From an uncultured Prevotella sp. (GTDB lineage: Bacteria > Bacteroidota > Bacteroidia > Bacteroidales > Bacteroidaceae): DNA of 64,000 nucleotides. The stretch is from the NCBI GenBank assembly GCA_947164965.1, contig CAMUYR010000008.1:1-64000 (forward strand), in the 5' to 3' direction. The notes below the pieces were generated by a model that saw nothing but the letters and a program-made list of their open reading frames with translations, ran no database searches and was not told the DNA's origin. Below are positions 26,709-38,153 of the stretch, one piece after another (the first letter of the stretch is position 1; every line of letters begins with the position of its first letter). The position numbers and the translations under genes are program-made.

Positions 26709-26792
26709 GCCGCGATGGTGGAATGGTAGACACGAGGGACTTAAAATCCCTTGGCTATTGCAGCTGTGCGGGTTCGAGTCCCGCTCGCGGCA
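26709..26792 (+). tRNA. tRNA-Leu (anticodon UAA)
   Basis: Acceptor strands GCCGCGA (26709-26715) and TCGCGGC (26785-26791) pair perfectly. The anticodon arm is GAGGGACTTAAAATCCCTT with anticodon TAA, followed by a long variable arm and the T-arm GCGGGTTCGAGTCCCGC. The size of about 84 bases with a long variable loop fits leucine. CCA is not encoded. Confidence 0.97.
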
Positions 26793-26803
26793 CTGCCACA
26801 GGA

Positions 26804-26846
26804 AAGAGCACTTCTGATACATCCAGAGGTGCTCTTATTGTTTTTT
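26804..26846 (+). terminator. Terminator after tRNA-Leu
   Basis: A 13-base stem, AAGAGCACTTCTG (26804-26816) with CAGAGGTGCTCTT (26824-26836), one GU pair, is followed by ATTGTTTTTT. Confidence 0.85.
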
Positions 26847-26882
26847 AACCGAGTGATAAGAGAATGTTTCGTGAAAAATGAC

Positions 26883-26890
26883 TACCTTTG
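26883..26890 (+). promoter_or_regulatory. -7 promoter box TACCTTTG of the TPR lipoprotein-pullulanase operon
   Basis: TACCTTTG plus CA lies 33 bases before the ATG at 26924. It also shows that the codon at 26888, inside the box, cannot be the start. Confidence 0.7.
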
Positions 26891-26923
26891 CATCAAAATT
26901 ACAAAAACAAAATACCAACAAGG

Positions 26924-28588
26924 ATGAATAAGCAAATATTAGCTGTTGCAGTCATGGCGCTGCTGACCTCGTGCTCAGGTTTTAAGATGGGCGAGTTGAC
27001 AAGTGATAACTTCAAAGTAGTCCCCAATCCATTGGAAGCCGAGCAAGGACTGGTGACAGCCACTATCAATGGTGTGTTCCCAGAGAAGTTTATGAACAAG
27101 AAAGCCACTGTGACAGTGACTCCTGAACTGCGCTATACAAAAGATGGACAACCGGCAGTCAAACTCGATGCCCCTGCTACGTTTATTGGCGAGAAGGTGT
27201 TGGGTAACTATCAGGTGATTCCCTTTAAAGAAGGTGGACACTACGCTATGAAATCGACCTTCGACTACGAGCCTGCCATGCAACAGAGTGAGTTGTGGAT
27301 GAAAGTAGATGCCTATTATAAGGACAAGAAATACGAGTTGCCGGCAGTGAAGGTAGCCGATGGCGTGCTGGCCACCAGTGAACTGTATCATCAGACGCTT
27401 ACTACAGCTACCCCATGTGTGGCTACAGACAGCTATCAGCGTGTCATAGCCCAGAAGCAGGAGGCGAATATCAAGTTCTTGATTCAGCAGGCAGAACTGC
27501 GTAAGAGTGAGTTGAAGTCTAATTCCGTACAGGAGTTTGTTAATCTGTTGCAGCGCATCAGTGCCGATCGTGAGGGTTTGAACCTGCAGAACGTTGAGGT
27601 TAGCGCCTATGCTTCACCAGATGGTGGTGTGGCACTGAACGAGAAACTGGCTAACAAGCGTCAGAGTAATACGGAGAAATATGTAGAACAACAACTGAAG
27701 AAAGCCAATGTGGAGGGTGCTGTTGAAGCCAACTATACCGCTCAGGACTGGGAAGGATTCCAGCAGTTGGTAGCTGCATCAGACATTCAGGACAAGGATG
27801 TTATCCTGCGCGTGCTCTCAATGTATAAGGATCCTCAGGAGCGTGAACAGCAGATCAAGAATCTGAGTCATGGCTTCCGCGAATTGGCGGATGGTATTCT
27901 GCCTGAGTTGCGTCGTGCCCGTCTGACCATTAATTATGAGACGGTAGGACGTAGCGACGAACAAATTCTTAGCCAGCTTAAGGCAGATCCCAGCAAGCTT
28001 AGTATTGAGGAAATACTCTATGCAGCTACACTGACAGACAATATTGACGAAAAGTTGATGATCTACAATGCCGCTACAGCGGTTTATCCTGATGACAAGC
28101 GTGCTTACAACAATATTGCAGCCCTTGGCTATACCCAGGGTGTTGATGCTTTCCAAGACGGTTTTACTCGTGCTGAGGTACTTCCGGAAGCTAAGGCCAA
28201 CCTCGGTCTGATTGCTCTAAAGGAGGGCGACATAGCTAGGGCAGAACAGCTGATAGCCAGTGCCTCTGGTGCCGAAGGACTCTCAGAAGTTATGGGTAAT
28301 CTCCAGTTGGCTAAGGGCAACTATGTCTTAGCTGAGCAGCAGTTCAAAGACATTAAGTCAAATAGTGCTGCGCTTGCTCAGATTATGAACAAGAACTATG
28401 CTAAGGCTGAACAGACGTTGAAGGCTATTACCAATCCTGATGGTATGACCTACTACCTGCAGGCAATTGTCAATGCTCGTCAGGGTAACCAGTCAGCTGC
28501 TGCATCATTGCTGCAGAAGGCTATTGAGAAGGATTCTTCGCTGAAGCAGTATGCTGAGAAGGACTTAGAACTTGTCAAGTTAAGATAA
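26924..28588 (+). CDS. OmpA-like/TPR lipoprotein
   Basis: A 554-residue lipoprotein (signal ending LLTSC, Cys at about 17). The N-terminal part (about 25-170) is beta-rich. A middle region has the OmpA-like text VEVSAYASPDGGVALNEKLA (about 226-245) followed by NKRQSNTEKYVEQQLKKANV, resembling domains that contact peptidoglycan. The last 200 residues are tetratricopeptide-like helical repeats (AKANLGLIALKEGDIARAEQ, LQLAKGNYVLAEQQFKDIK). It probably scaffolds an envelope complex. The next gene begins six bases after its stop. I cannot name a specific family. Confidence 0.8.
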   Translation: MNKQILAVAVMALLTSCSGFKMGELTSDNFKVVPNPLEAEQGLVTATINGVFPEKFMNKKATVTVTPELRYTKDGQPAVKLDAPATFIGEKVLGNYQVIPFKEGGHYAMKSTFDYEPAMQQSELWMKVDAYYKDKKYELPAVKVADGVLATSELYHQTLTTATPCVATDSYQRVIAQKQEANIKFLIQQAELRKSELKSNSVQEFVNLLQRISADREGLNLQNVEVSAYASPDGGVALNEKLANKRQSNTEKYVEQQLKKANVEGAVEANYTAQDWEGFQQLVAASDIQDKDVILRVLSMYKDPQEREQQIKNLSHGFRELADGILPELRRARLTINYETVGRSDEQILSQLKADPSKLSIEEILYAATLTDNIDEKLMIYNAATAVYPDDKRAYNNIAALGYTQGVDAFQDGFTRAEVLPEAKANLGLIALKEGDIARAEQLIASASGAEGLSEVMGNLQLAKGNYVLAEQQFKDIKSNSAALAQIMNKNYAKAEQTLKAITNPDGMTYYLQAIVNARQGNQSAAASLLQKAIEKDSSLKQYAEKDLELVKLR

Positions 28589-28594
28589 AAAGGT

Positions 28595-29596
28595 ATGTGG
28601 AAGAAAGCTGTCTTTTTTCTTTTTTCTTGCTTCCTATTATCCTGTGGTACAGAGAGCGGTCGCTTCCGTTTTGAGGGTCGTTTCCGCAATATGAATCAGG
28701 CGGAGTTCTATGTCTATAGCCCTGATGGTGCTATCAGTGGCATAGACACCGTGAAAGTACGTGAAGGCCGTTTCTCCTATGAGACCGATCTGGCTGATAA
28801 GGGCACTTTTGTTATTGTGTTTCCCAACTTCTCTGAACAACCTGTGTTTGGAGAGTCAGGCGCTACGGTGTCTATCAAGGGCGATGCCTCACAAATGAAG
28901 GAAATGATCATTCAGGGTACACGTGATAACGAAGATATGACCAAGTTGCGCATGGAGCTCAATAAGCTGTCACCCCCTGATATTCCTGCTGCTGTTGAGG
29001 CTTTCATCCGCGAGCATCAGGAGTCACAGGCCAGCATCTATCTGTTGCAACGTTATTTTATTCTGGATCGCGAACCAAACTTCAAGAAAGCCTATGAATT
29101 GGTGCAGTTATTGTTGAAGGTTCAGCCCGAGAGTGGACAGCTTATCGAATTGGAGAAACAACTTAAGAATCTGAAAAATGCCCAACAGCGCCAAATGCCT
29201 GTTTTTACAGCTACAGATATTAAAGGGAAGAAAGTAAGCGACAAGGACCTGAAGGCCAAGTTGAATGTGGTATCTGTATGGGCTTCCTGGAGTTATCAGA
29301 GTACGGATATGCAGCGTCGTTTGATGACTAAGAAAACCAAGTATGGAGACAAACTCAATGTGTTGAGCATTTGTTTGGATGGTCGTCCTGCCGAGTGCAA
29401 GCGTATTGTTGATCGCGACTCTATCAAGTGGTCTACCGTTTGCGACGGCACTATGTGGAAGACGCCTTTGCTTAGTAAGTTTGGTATAGCCAATGTCCCT
29501 GACAATGTACTCTTCGATGAAAAGGGACGAGTGGTAGACAGCCACCTGACACCTGCCAAACTGGAAGAGAAGATAGAGCAGATACTGAAGAATTAA
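28595..29596 (+). CDS. DUF4369/thioredoxin-fold lipoprotein lacking the CxxC motif
   Basis: A 333-residue lipoprotein (signal ending FLLSC, Cys about 17). The N-terminal half (about 20-120) resembles DUF4369, the domain that precedes many Bacteroidota TlpA-type thioredoxins, and a helical segment follows. The C-terminal thioredoxin-like domain (about 200-333) has FTATDIKGKKVSDKDLKAK and VVSVWASWSYQSTDMQRRL. Active TlpA/ResA proteins have Cys-x-x-Cys after WASW; here the positions are Ser and Ser, so disulfide chemistry is not expected. It lies between the TPR lipoprotein and the pullulanase and may bind a client rather than act as an oxidoreductase. Confidence 0.85.
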   Translation: MWKKAVFFLFSCFLLSCGTESGRFRFEGRFRNMNQAEFYVYSPDGAISGIDTVKVREGRFSYETDLADKGTFVIVFPNFSEQPVFGESGATVSIKGDASQMKEMIIQGTRDNEDMTKLRMELNKLSPPDIPAAVEAFIREHQESQASIYLLQRYFILDREPNFKKAYELVQLLLKVQPESGQLIELEKQLKNLKNAQQRQMPVFTATDIKGKKVSDKDLKAKLNVVSVWASWSYQSTDMQRRLMTKKTKYGDKLNVLSICLDGRPAECKRIVDRDSIKWSTVCDGTMWKTPLLSKFGIANVPDNVLFDEKGRVVDSHLTPAKLEEKIEQILKN

Positions 29597-29621
29597 ATAC
29601 TAAACTATAAAAACTACAACG

Positions 29622-31526
29622 ATGAGAAAACTAGTATTATTGACTACATTGCTGATGATGGCTGTTATGACACAAGCACAAGATTTTCGTTTCGACGAGG
29701 TGATTTATTCTCCTACAGCGACAACTTTCCAATTGTTTGCTCCTGCTGATGCCAAGAGCGTCAAGGTGCGCATCTATCAGGAAGGGCAGGGTGGTAAGGC
29801 TCAGAAGACCGTCAAAATGAAATATCTTGATGGATTGTGGCGTGCAGAGGTTAAGGGCAACCTGATGAATAAGTTCTATACCTTTGATATGGGTAAGGGT
29901 GAGTGTCCTGGTGTCTTTGCCAAGGCTGTGGGTGTCAATGGTAAGCGTGGTGCCATCATTGATATGAACAGCACTAGCCCTGAGGGATGGGCATCCGACA
30001 AGCATCCTGTCTGTAAGTCACCTGCCGACTTGGTGGTTTATGAGATGCACCATCGCGACTTCTCCATAGCTCGCAGCGATGCTCAGTACAAGGGCAAATT
30101 CCTTGCGTTGACAGAGCCTTGGGCTATCGAGCATCTGAAGTCGCTGGGTGTCAATGCCATCCATATTCTGCCCTCTTACGACTATGGCTCTGTAGATGAG
30201 ACGCGCCTTAGTGACAATCAATACAACTGGGGCTACGACCCAGTGAATTATAATGTGCCTGAGGGCGGCTACAGTACCAATCCCTATCAGCCTGATGTAC
30301 GCATTCGTGAATTCAAGCAGATGGTGCAGGCTTTGCACAAGGCAGGTATTCGTGTCATTCTCGACGTGGTGTATAACCATACCTATGATATCGAGCACAG
30401 CAATTTCCAGCGGACGTATCCTGACTATTACTATCGCAAGACAGCAGATGGTCAGTATAGCAATGGTTCTGGTTGTGGCAATGAGACAGCTTCTGACCAG
30501 CCCATGATGCGTCGCTTTATGTTGGAGAGTGTTAAGTATTGGATCAATGAGTATCATATCGACGGCCTCCGCTTCGACCTGATGGGTTGTCACGATATCG
30601 AGACCATGAATCAGATTCGCCAGATGGTCGACACCATCGATCCCTCTATCTTTATTTATGGTGAGGGTTGGAGTGCAGGGTCCTGTGGTCTGCCTAACGA
30701 CCAGTTGGGTATGAAGGCTAATATTCCTCAGATGCCTGGCATTGCCGCCTTTTCCGATGAGATCCGCGATGCCTTACGTGGTCCTTTTAGTGATGACACG
30801 AAGGCTGGATGGCTGGGTGGTGCCCCTGATTGCGAAGAGAGTCTGAAGTACGGACTTGTAGGTGGTATCCGTCATCCTCAGGTCAATATGAAGAAGGTGA
30901 ACTACAGCCAGAAGCCTTGGGCACTTGAACCTACACAACTGATGTCATACGTTTCCTGTCACGACGACATGTGTCTGGTTGATCGTCTCAAGGCTAGTAT
31001 TCCTAATATCTCGCAAGACGAATTAATCCGTCTCGACCTGCTTGCCCAGACAGCAGTCTTTACATCACAGGGCGTACCTTTCATGCTGAGTGGTGAGGAA
31101 CTGTTGCGAGATAAGAAGGGTGTCCATAATTCGTTTGAGTCGCCTGACAGCATCAACCATTTGGATTGGTCGAATCTGAAGAAGTATCCTCAGGTCTTTG
31201 CTTATTACAAGAACCTGATAGCCCTCAGAAAGAATCATCCTGCCTTCCGTTTGGGCGATGCAGGCTTAGTGCGCAAACACATGTCGTTCCTGAAGACGCC
31301 AAAGTCGGTGGTCGCTTTCCAGTTGAAGAACTACGCCGGACGTGACGACTGGCGCAATATCATTGTCATCCTCAATGCTGGCAAGGCTGATACAGAGGTC
31401 ACTATCCCGGATGGCAACTACACCATTGTTTGTTGCGACGGTGTCATCAACGAAAAAGGCCTTGACACTCTCAAGGGGACCAAAGCCATTGTCGATGCTC
31501 AGTCGGCGTTGATACTGCACGACTGA
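29622..31526 (+). CDS. pulA: Type I pullulanase / GH13 alpha-glucan debranching enzyme, secreted
   Basis: Hydrolyses alpha-1,6 branches in pullulan or starch-type glucans. The 634 residues start with a signal peptide (1-19, MTQAQ), then a CBM48-like domain (about 25-105) and the GH13 barrel. The pullulanase signature YNWGYDP is at about 201-207. Catalytic residues are the nucleophile Asp in GLRFDLMG (about 318), the acid Glu in YGEGW (about 347) and the Asp in VSCHDDMC (about 447). It is the third gene of an operon with two lipoproteins, which is unusual for a pullulanase. The periplasm or surface is its likely place. Confidence 0.92.
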   Translation: MRKLVLLTTLLMMAVMTQAQDFRFDEVIYSPTATTFQLFAPADAKSVKVRIYQEGQGGKAQKTVKMKYLDGLWRAEVKGNLMNKFYTFDMGKGECPGVFAKAVGVNGKRGAIIDMNSTSPEGWASDKHPVCKSPADLVVYEMHHRDFSIARSDAQYKGKFLALTEPWAIEHLKSLGVNAIHILPSYDYGSVDETRLSDNQYNWGYDPVNYNVPEGGYSTNPYQPDVRIREFKQMVQALHKAGIRVILDVVYNHTYDIEHSNFQRTYPDYYYRKTADGQYSNGSGCGNETASDQPMMRRFMLESVKYWINEYHIDGLRFDLMGCHDIETMNQIRQMVDTIDPSIFIYGEGWSAGSCGLPNDQLGMKANIPQMPGIAAFSDEIRDALRGPFSDDTKAGWLGGAPDCEESLKYGLVGGIRHPQVNMKKVNYSQKPWALEPTQLMSYVSCHDDMCLVDRLKASIPNISQDELIRLDLLAQTAVFTSQGVPFMLSGEELLRDKKGVHNSFESPDSINHLDWSNLKKYPQVFAYYKNLIALRKNHPAFRLGDAGLVRKHMSFLKTPKSVVAFQLKNYAGRDDWRNIIVILNAGKADTEVTIPDGNYTIVCCDGVINEKGLDTLKGTKAIVDAQSALILHD

Positions 31527-31973
31527 TAAAGGAGGGTGTGTGCACACCCCAAAACCGTGTGCCACTATGAAGCAGCTGCTGACCATTTTCTCGAAGCAAT
31601 GCAGCGAACACATGGGGTTGCCTATTTGTGCAACGGAAGCTTCTAGGGAATAAAAATCGGTTTCGACCGGCCGCTCGGATATATCAGGGCGGGCGCTCCA
31701 ATATATAAGGGCGCCCGCCCTAATTAATGCGGCCGGCCGCCCGAATCTGGTTACATGCCGTCTCTCTCCCTGCTACATGCCGTCTCTTCCCCCGTTAGCC
31801 CGTACCTTTTCCCCTGTTCCCTTTATAACCAACGGAAGGAGCCTGCGGAACAACCCGAAGAAGCACTTGGAGCAACCCGAAGAAGTCACGACCGCGACTG
31901 TCCGTGCTTCGATGCAGTCAACGAATACAAGGATTTGCAGCCGTAATGAAAAACGCGGAACAAGCCAATGAAA
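31527..31973. other. Long convergent gap rich in short repeats and palindromes
   Basis: No gene is credible here. It holds a GGGTGTG/CACACCC hairpin (31534-31549), a GC-rich palindrome cluster (31667-31740, listed separately), a direct repeat TACATGCCGTCTCT (31752-31765 and 31774-31787), a direct repeat CAACCCGAAGAAG around 31842 and 31864, and short open frames with no family resemblance or promoter. Base composition swings sharply between GC-rich and AT-rich. Confidence 0.7.
31667..31740. repeat. GC-rich nested palindrome cluster
   Basis: Outer arms CCGGCCGC (31667-31674) and GCGGCCGG (31729-31736) enclose inner arms AGGGCGGGCGC (31686-31696) and GCGCCCGCCCT (31711-31721), which pair perfectly over 11 bases. 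GCGGCCGGCCGC (31729-31740) is itself a perfect palindrome. The GC content is far above the surrounding DNA. It lies between convergent genes, like the cluster at 13870-13947. Confidence 0.8.
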
Positions 31974-32005
31974 AAAAGCCGTAGATCGCAAAATCTATGG
32001 CTTTT
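31974..32005. terminator. Bidirectional terminator at the end of the esterase gene
   Basis: AAAAGCC-TAGAT (31974-31986, one mismatch) pairs with ATCTA-GGCTTTT (31993-32005). On the minus strand the stem is followed by a T-run (plus-strand A-run 31971-31977), serving the esterase/GH3 operon. It also has T-rich sequence on the plus side. Confidence 0.75.
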
Positions 32006-32026
32006 CTTTTTATTTTATGTTGCAAA

Positions 32027-35655
<3,629 letters not shown>

Positions 35656-35705
35656 CTTTAGTTACTTTATTTTTTTTAGTTGTTAATTGATTCTGATTTC
35701 GGTTG

Positions 35706-35713
35706 CAAAGGTA
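35706..35713 (-). promoter_or_regulatory. -7 promoter box TACCTTTG of the GH3/esterase operon (locus A)
   Basis: On the minus strand TACCTTTG plus CA lies 50 bases before the GH3 ATG. No TTTG is present at the -33 position, consistent with a promoter that needs an activator. Confidence 0.7.
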
Positions 35714-35730
35714 GGCATTTATTCCGATAT

Positions 35731-35791
35731 GGCCTTGTTGATTCGTTCAAAAGATTTTCGTGAGTGTTCAAAACCTGTCTGATTTGTTCAA
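35731..35791 (-). promoter_or_regulatory. Triple TTGAAC operator of locus A
   Basis: Three TTGAAC hexamers on the minus strand begin at 35791, 35771 and 35750, spaced 20 and 21 bases. The first unit, TTGAACAAATCAGACAGGTT plus TTGAAC, matches the SusC-operon element (45355-45380) at 24 of 26 bases. The last unit ends just upstream of the expected -33 region. It is a probable activator site, with the HTCS encoded at 55617 as the leading candidate. Confidence 0.75.
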
Positions 35792-35813
35792 TTTGCTTAA
35801 TTCTAAATGAACC

Positions 35814-35847
35814 CAAACGTCGAAACACAGGTGGGCAAACGTCGAAA
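35814..35847 (+). promoter_or_regulatory. Direct repeat CAAACGTCGAAA, possible LytTR operator
   Basis: Two identical 12-base copies at 35814-35825 and 35836-35847, 22 bases start to start, end six bases upstream of a -33 TTTG (35853-35856). LytTR regulators typically bind two direct repeats one to two helix turns apart just upstream of the promoter. A LytTR regulator is encoded at 37414. Confidence 0.5.
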
Positions 35848-35852
35848 GTAAT

Positions 35853-35883
35853 TTTGAAGCAATCAAATTTGTTCATACCTTTG
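35853..35883 (+). promoter_or_regulatory. Promoter of the small secreted protein gene at 35936
   Basis: TTTG (35853-35856), a 19-base spacer and TACCTTTG (35876-35883) form a full -33/-7 pair, 52 bases before the ATG. Confidence 0.8.
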
Positions 35884-35935
35884 CACTGTCCAAAGACGAA
35901 AACAGAGTATTAACAATTTTAAAACAGTAAAGAAT

Positions 35936-36307
35936 ATGAAGAAGATGATGATCGCCCTCGTGGCAATGTTCGTGATGACAATGAGTGCTAACGCACAGAG
36001 TGATAACAAAGGAAAGCTGTCTTTCGATCGCATGAGCAGTTATCTGGAGCTGACAGTTAACCAAGTGGAACCAGTAAAGATGGCAATGGCTCAGTTCTCG
36101 AGTTCGATGGAAGCACTCTATCAGTTGAAGGACGCCTCAAAGAGTAGTGAGGCTTGGCAGAAAATTGATGCCAGTCACAAGAAGACTATGAAGAAGCTAC
36201 TGAGTGAAAAACAGTACGACAAGTATGTGAAGATGCTCGACCTGACTGTCAAAAACACAGGTGAGCGGATGGCAGAACAAAGTCTTCAGGATGTGGCCGC
36301 AAACTAA
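35936..36307 (+). CDS. Small secreted protein, unknown function
   Basis: A 123-residue protein with signal peptide (1-21, MSANAQ) and a mature, mostly helical domain (FDRMSSYLELTVNQVEPVKM, SEAWQKIDASHKKTMKKLLS, EKQYDKYVKMLDLTVKNTGE). The spaced helices and the KLLSEKQYDKYVKML segment recall periplasmic Spy/CpxP-like or LTXXQ proteins, though no LTxxQ motif is exact. It is followed by a terminator and then by a LytS/LytTR two-component pair. A direct repeat upstream of its promoter could be the binding site of that regulator. No enzymatic motif is seen. Confidence 0.8.
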   Translation: MKKMMIALVAMFVMTMSANAQSDNKGKLSFDRMSSYLELTVNQVEPVKMAMAQFSSSMEALYQLKDASKSSEAWQKIDASHKKTMKKLLSEKQYDKYVKMLDLTVKNTGERMAEQSLQDVAAN

Positions 36308-36342
36308 ACAATGACAGTTCCACATAAACTTTAGTATTTCAG

Positions 36343-36376
36343 CTCTCCCGCATTGAGATAATGTGGGAGAGATTTT
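36343..36376 (+). terminator. Terminator after the small secreted protein gene
   Basis: CTCTCCCGCATT (36343-36354) pairs with AATGTGGGAGAG (36360-36371), one GU pair, and ATTTTGTTGTTT follows. The T-rich tail also contains the -33 TTTG of the next promoter. Confidence 0.8.
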
Positions 36377-36404
36377 GTTGTTTAAAATAAACTGTTTATC
36401 TTTG
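36374..36404 (+). promoter_or_regulatory. Promoter of the LytS/LytTR pair
   Basis: TTTG (36374-36377), a 19-base spacer and TATCTTTG (36397-36404) form a full -33/-7 pair. The ATG at 36413 is nine bases after the box, so the leader is only a few bases. Confidence 0.75.
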
Positions 36405-36412
36405 CCAACGAT

Positions 36413-37417
36413 ATGAAGAAGATTCAGACAAAAGACATCTGGCTTATGGTGGCGCAAGTATTACTGCTGTCGCTCATCCTGCTGTCGCCAGGACTCATCA
36501 GCTATGTAATTACCCACGACCGTGTTCAGTTGATGACGGCGCTTGGTGTGTCAGGTTACTGGCTGGCACCGATGGCTGTAATTTATCTCATAAACTTCTA
36601 TCTTTTGGTGCCATTTCTTTGGTTCAAGCGCAGAGTCTGGCAGTTCCTGCTGCTGAACATGGCATTGGTTATAGGCTGCAACACTCATATTCTTTTTAAC
36701 GACACTTCCACCATGCCAGCCGTCTGGCGTGCAGGTTTTTCATCGTTTGCCAGCATTGCGTTAATTATCGACAGTATGGCTATCGGCATTGCGATGAGTG
36801 TCCGTTTTCTAATGCGCCAACAGGAACGTAAGCAGAAGGAGGTTGAGGCGGAATTGGCGTGGCTGAAGAATCAGATTAATCCGCATTTTCTGTTCAACAC
36901 ACTTAACAATATCTCTAGTCTGGCGCAGATAGACGGCGACGAGACACAAGAGGCCATCATGCAGTTGAGCGATCTGCTGCGCTATGCGATGTATGAGACC
37001 AACAAACCAAAGGTGAAACTCGAAGGAGAAGTCGATTTCATGCGAAACTACATCGATCTGATGAAACTGCGCTGTAATGAAATGACTAAAATCAATTATC
37101 AATTGTCAATTGTCAATGATCAATTAGAAATAGCTCCATTGCTCTTCATCTCACTCGTCGAGAATGCTTTCAAGCACGGTATGAACAGCAACGAGCCAGC
37201 CACTATCGATGTCAGTCTGGAGCAGCAAGCCGAAACACTCGTCTTCATCTGCGACAACACCAATAACCCCAAGCCAACCAAAGACCGTAGCGGTTCAGGC
37301 ATCGGACTCGACAATACCCGCCGGCGCTTGGATCTGCTCTATCCTGGCCGTTATACATGGGAACAGGAGATAACACCTCAGAACATCTATCACGTCAAAA
37401 TCACTATCTGCCTATGA
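36413..37417 (+). CDS. LytS/YehU-type sensor histidine kinase
   Basis: A 334-residue inner-membrane kinase with four helices in the first 130 residues and no large sensor domain. The His_kinase domain has NQINPHFLFNTLNNISS with the phospho-accepting His158, LSDLLRYAMYE, and the ATPase-side motifs VENAFKHGM and SGSGIGLDNTRRRLDLLYPG. It passes phosphate to the LytTR regulator whose gene overlaps its stop by four bases. Codons for about residues 227-238 (INYQLSIVNDQL) are a short DNA repeat of 7-base period. The signal sensed is unknown. Confidence 0.93.
   Translation: MKKIQTKDIWLMVAQVLLLSLILLSPGLISYVITHDRVQLMTALGVSGYWLAPMAVIYLINFYLLVPFLWFKRRVWQFLLLNMALVIGCNTHILFNDTSTMPAVWRAGFSSFASIALIIDSMAIGIAMSVRFLMRQQERKQKEVEAELAWLKNQINPHFLFNTLNNISSLAQIDGDETQEAIMQLSDLLRYAMYETNKPKVKLEGEVDFMRNYIDLMKLRCNEMTKINYQLSIVNDQLEIAPLLFISLVENAFKHGMNSNEPATIDVSLEQQAETLVFICDNTNNPKPTKDRSGSGIGLDNTRRRLDLLYPGRYTWEQEITPQNIYHVKITICL
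37092..37125. repeat. 7-base period repeat inside the LytS-type kinase gene
   Basis: TCAATTATCAATTGTCAATT followed by GTCAATGATCAATT: five imperfect copies of TCAATTG/A in frame, adding a short peptide between two conserved parts of the kinase. Confidence 0.7.
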
Positions 37418-38148
37418 AACCACTCACCTGCATGATTGTCGATGACGAGCCGTTGGCAGTACGTCTGCTGGTCTCATACGTGGAGAAGACACCAGACCTG
37501 CAACTCGTGGCTTCGTTTACCGATTCTATTAATGCCATCAATGCCATCAAGGAGCAAAAGCCCGACTTGGTATTTCTCGACATACAGATGCCTAATATCG
37601 ACGGTATGGAGCTGGCGCATAGTCTGTCAGAGCAGACGCGTGTGGTCTTCACAACTGCTTTTAAGGAATATGCCTTCGAGAGCTATGAGGTGAATGCTCT
37701 CGATTTCCTGTTGAAACCCATCCGTTATAACAAGTTCCTCCTGGCTGTTGAGAAAGCCCGTAAACAGTTGGCACCACAGCCTGAAGTGCCGGTATCCGCA
37801 GCCCAGCAGAATACCGTTTTTATACGCGTAGATGGCGAGTGGCGTAACATCATGATCGATAAGATTATCTACGTCAGCTGCATCAAGGACTATGTGATGT
37901 TCTATCTCGACGATGAACCCAAGGCCCTCATCAGCCATCTTACGATGAAGGCTGTAGAGCAAATGCTTCCTGCCGATAAGTTCTTGCGCATCCATCGCTC
38001 CTATATTGTCGCTATCGACAAGATCCAGAAGATTGACAGAAACGACTGTGTGTATATCGGCAAGGAAGTCATCCATGTGCCCGATGGCTATCTCCCCACC
38101 TTCCGTTCATTCCTTGAGAGCCGTAGAATCAAGGGGTCTGAAACATAA
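37414..38148 (+). CDS. LytTR-family response regulator
   Basis: A 244-residue regulator: receiver domain (1-120) with IVDDEPLA, the phospho-acceptor Asp56 in LVFLDIQMPNIDGME and the Lys in FLLKPIRYNKF, a short linker, then a LytTR DNA-binding domain (about 135-240; VFIRVDGEWRNIMIDKIIYV and FLRIHRSYIVAIDKI). ATG 37414 overlaps the kinase stop (ATGA), so the pair is co-translated. It may act on the 12-base direct repeats upstream of the gene at 35936. Its stop lies five bases from the stop of the convergent S41 peptidase gene. Confidence 0.93.
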   Translation: MKPLTCMIVDDEPLAVRLLVSYVEKTPDLQLVASFTDSINAINAIKEQKPDLVFLDIQMPNIDGMELAHSLSEQTRVVFTTAFKEYAFESYEVNALDFLLKPIRYNKFLLAVEKARKQLAPQPEVPVSAAQQNTVFIRVDGEWRNIMIDKIIYVSCIKDYVMFYLDDEPKALISHLTMKAVEQMLPADKFLRIHRSYIVAIDKIQKIDRNDCVYIGKEVIHVPDGYLPTFRSFLESRRIKGSET

Positions 38149-38153
38149 TAATC

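Noticed and set aside
31747..31991. Short open frames (62-72 codons) between the pullulanase and the esterase
   Set aside because: They overlap in several frames and both strands, lack promoters and signal peptides, and contain the repeat sequences. I found no family resemblance.
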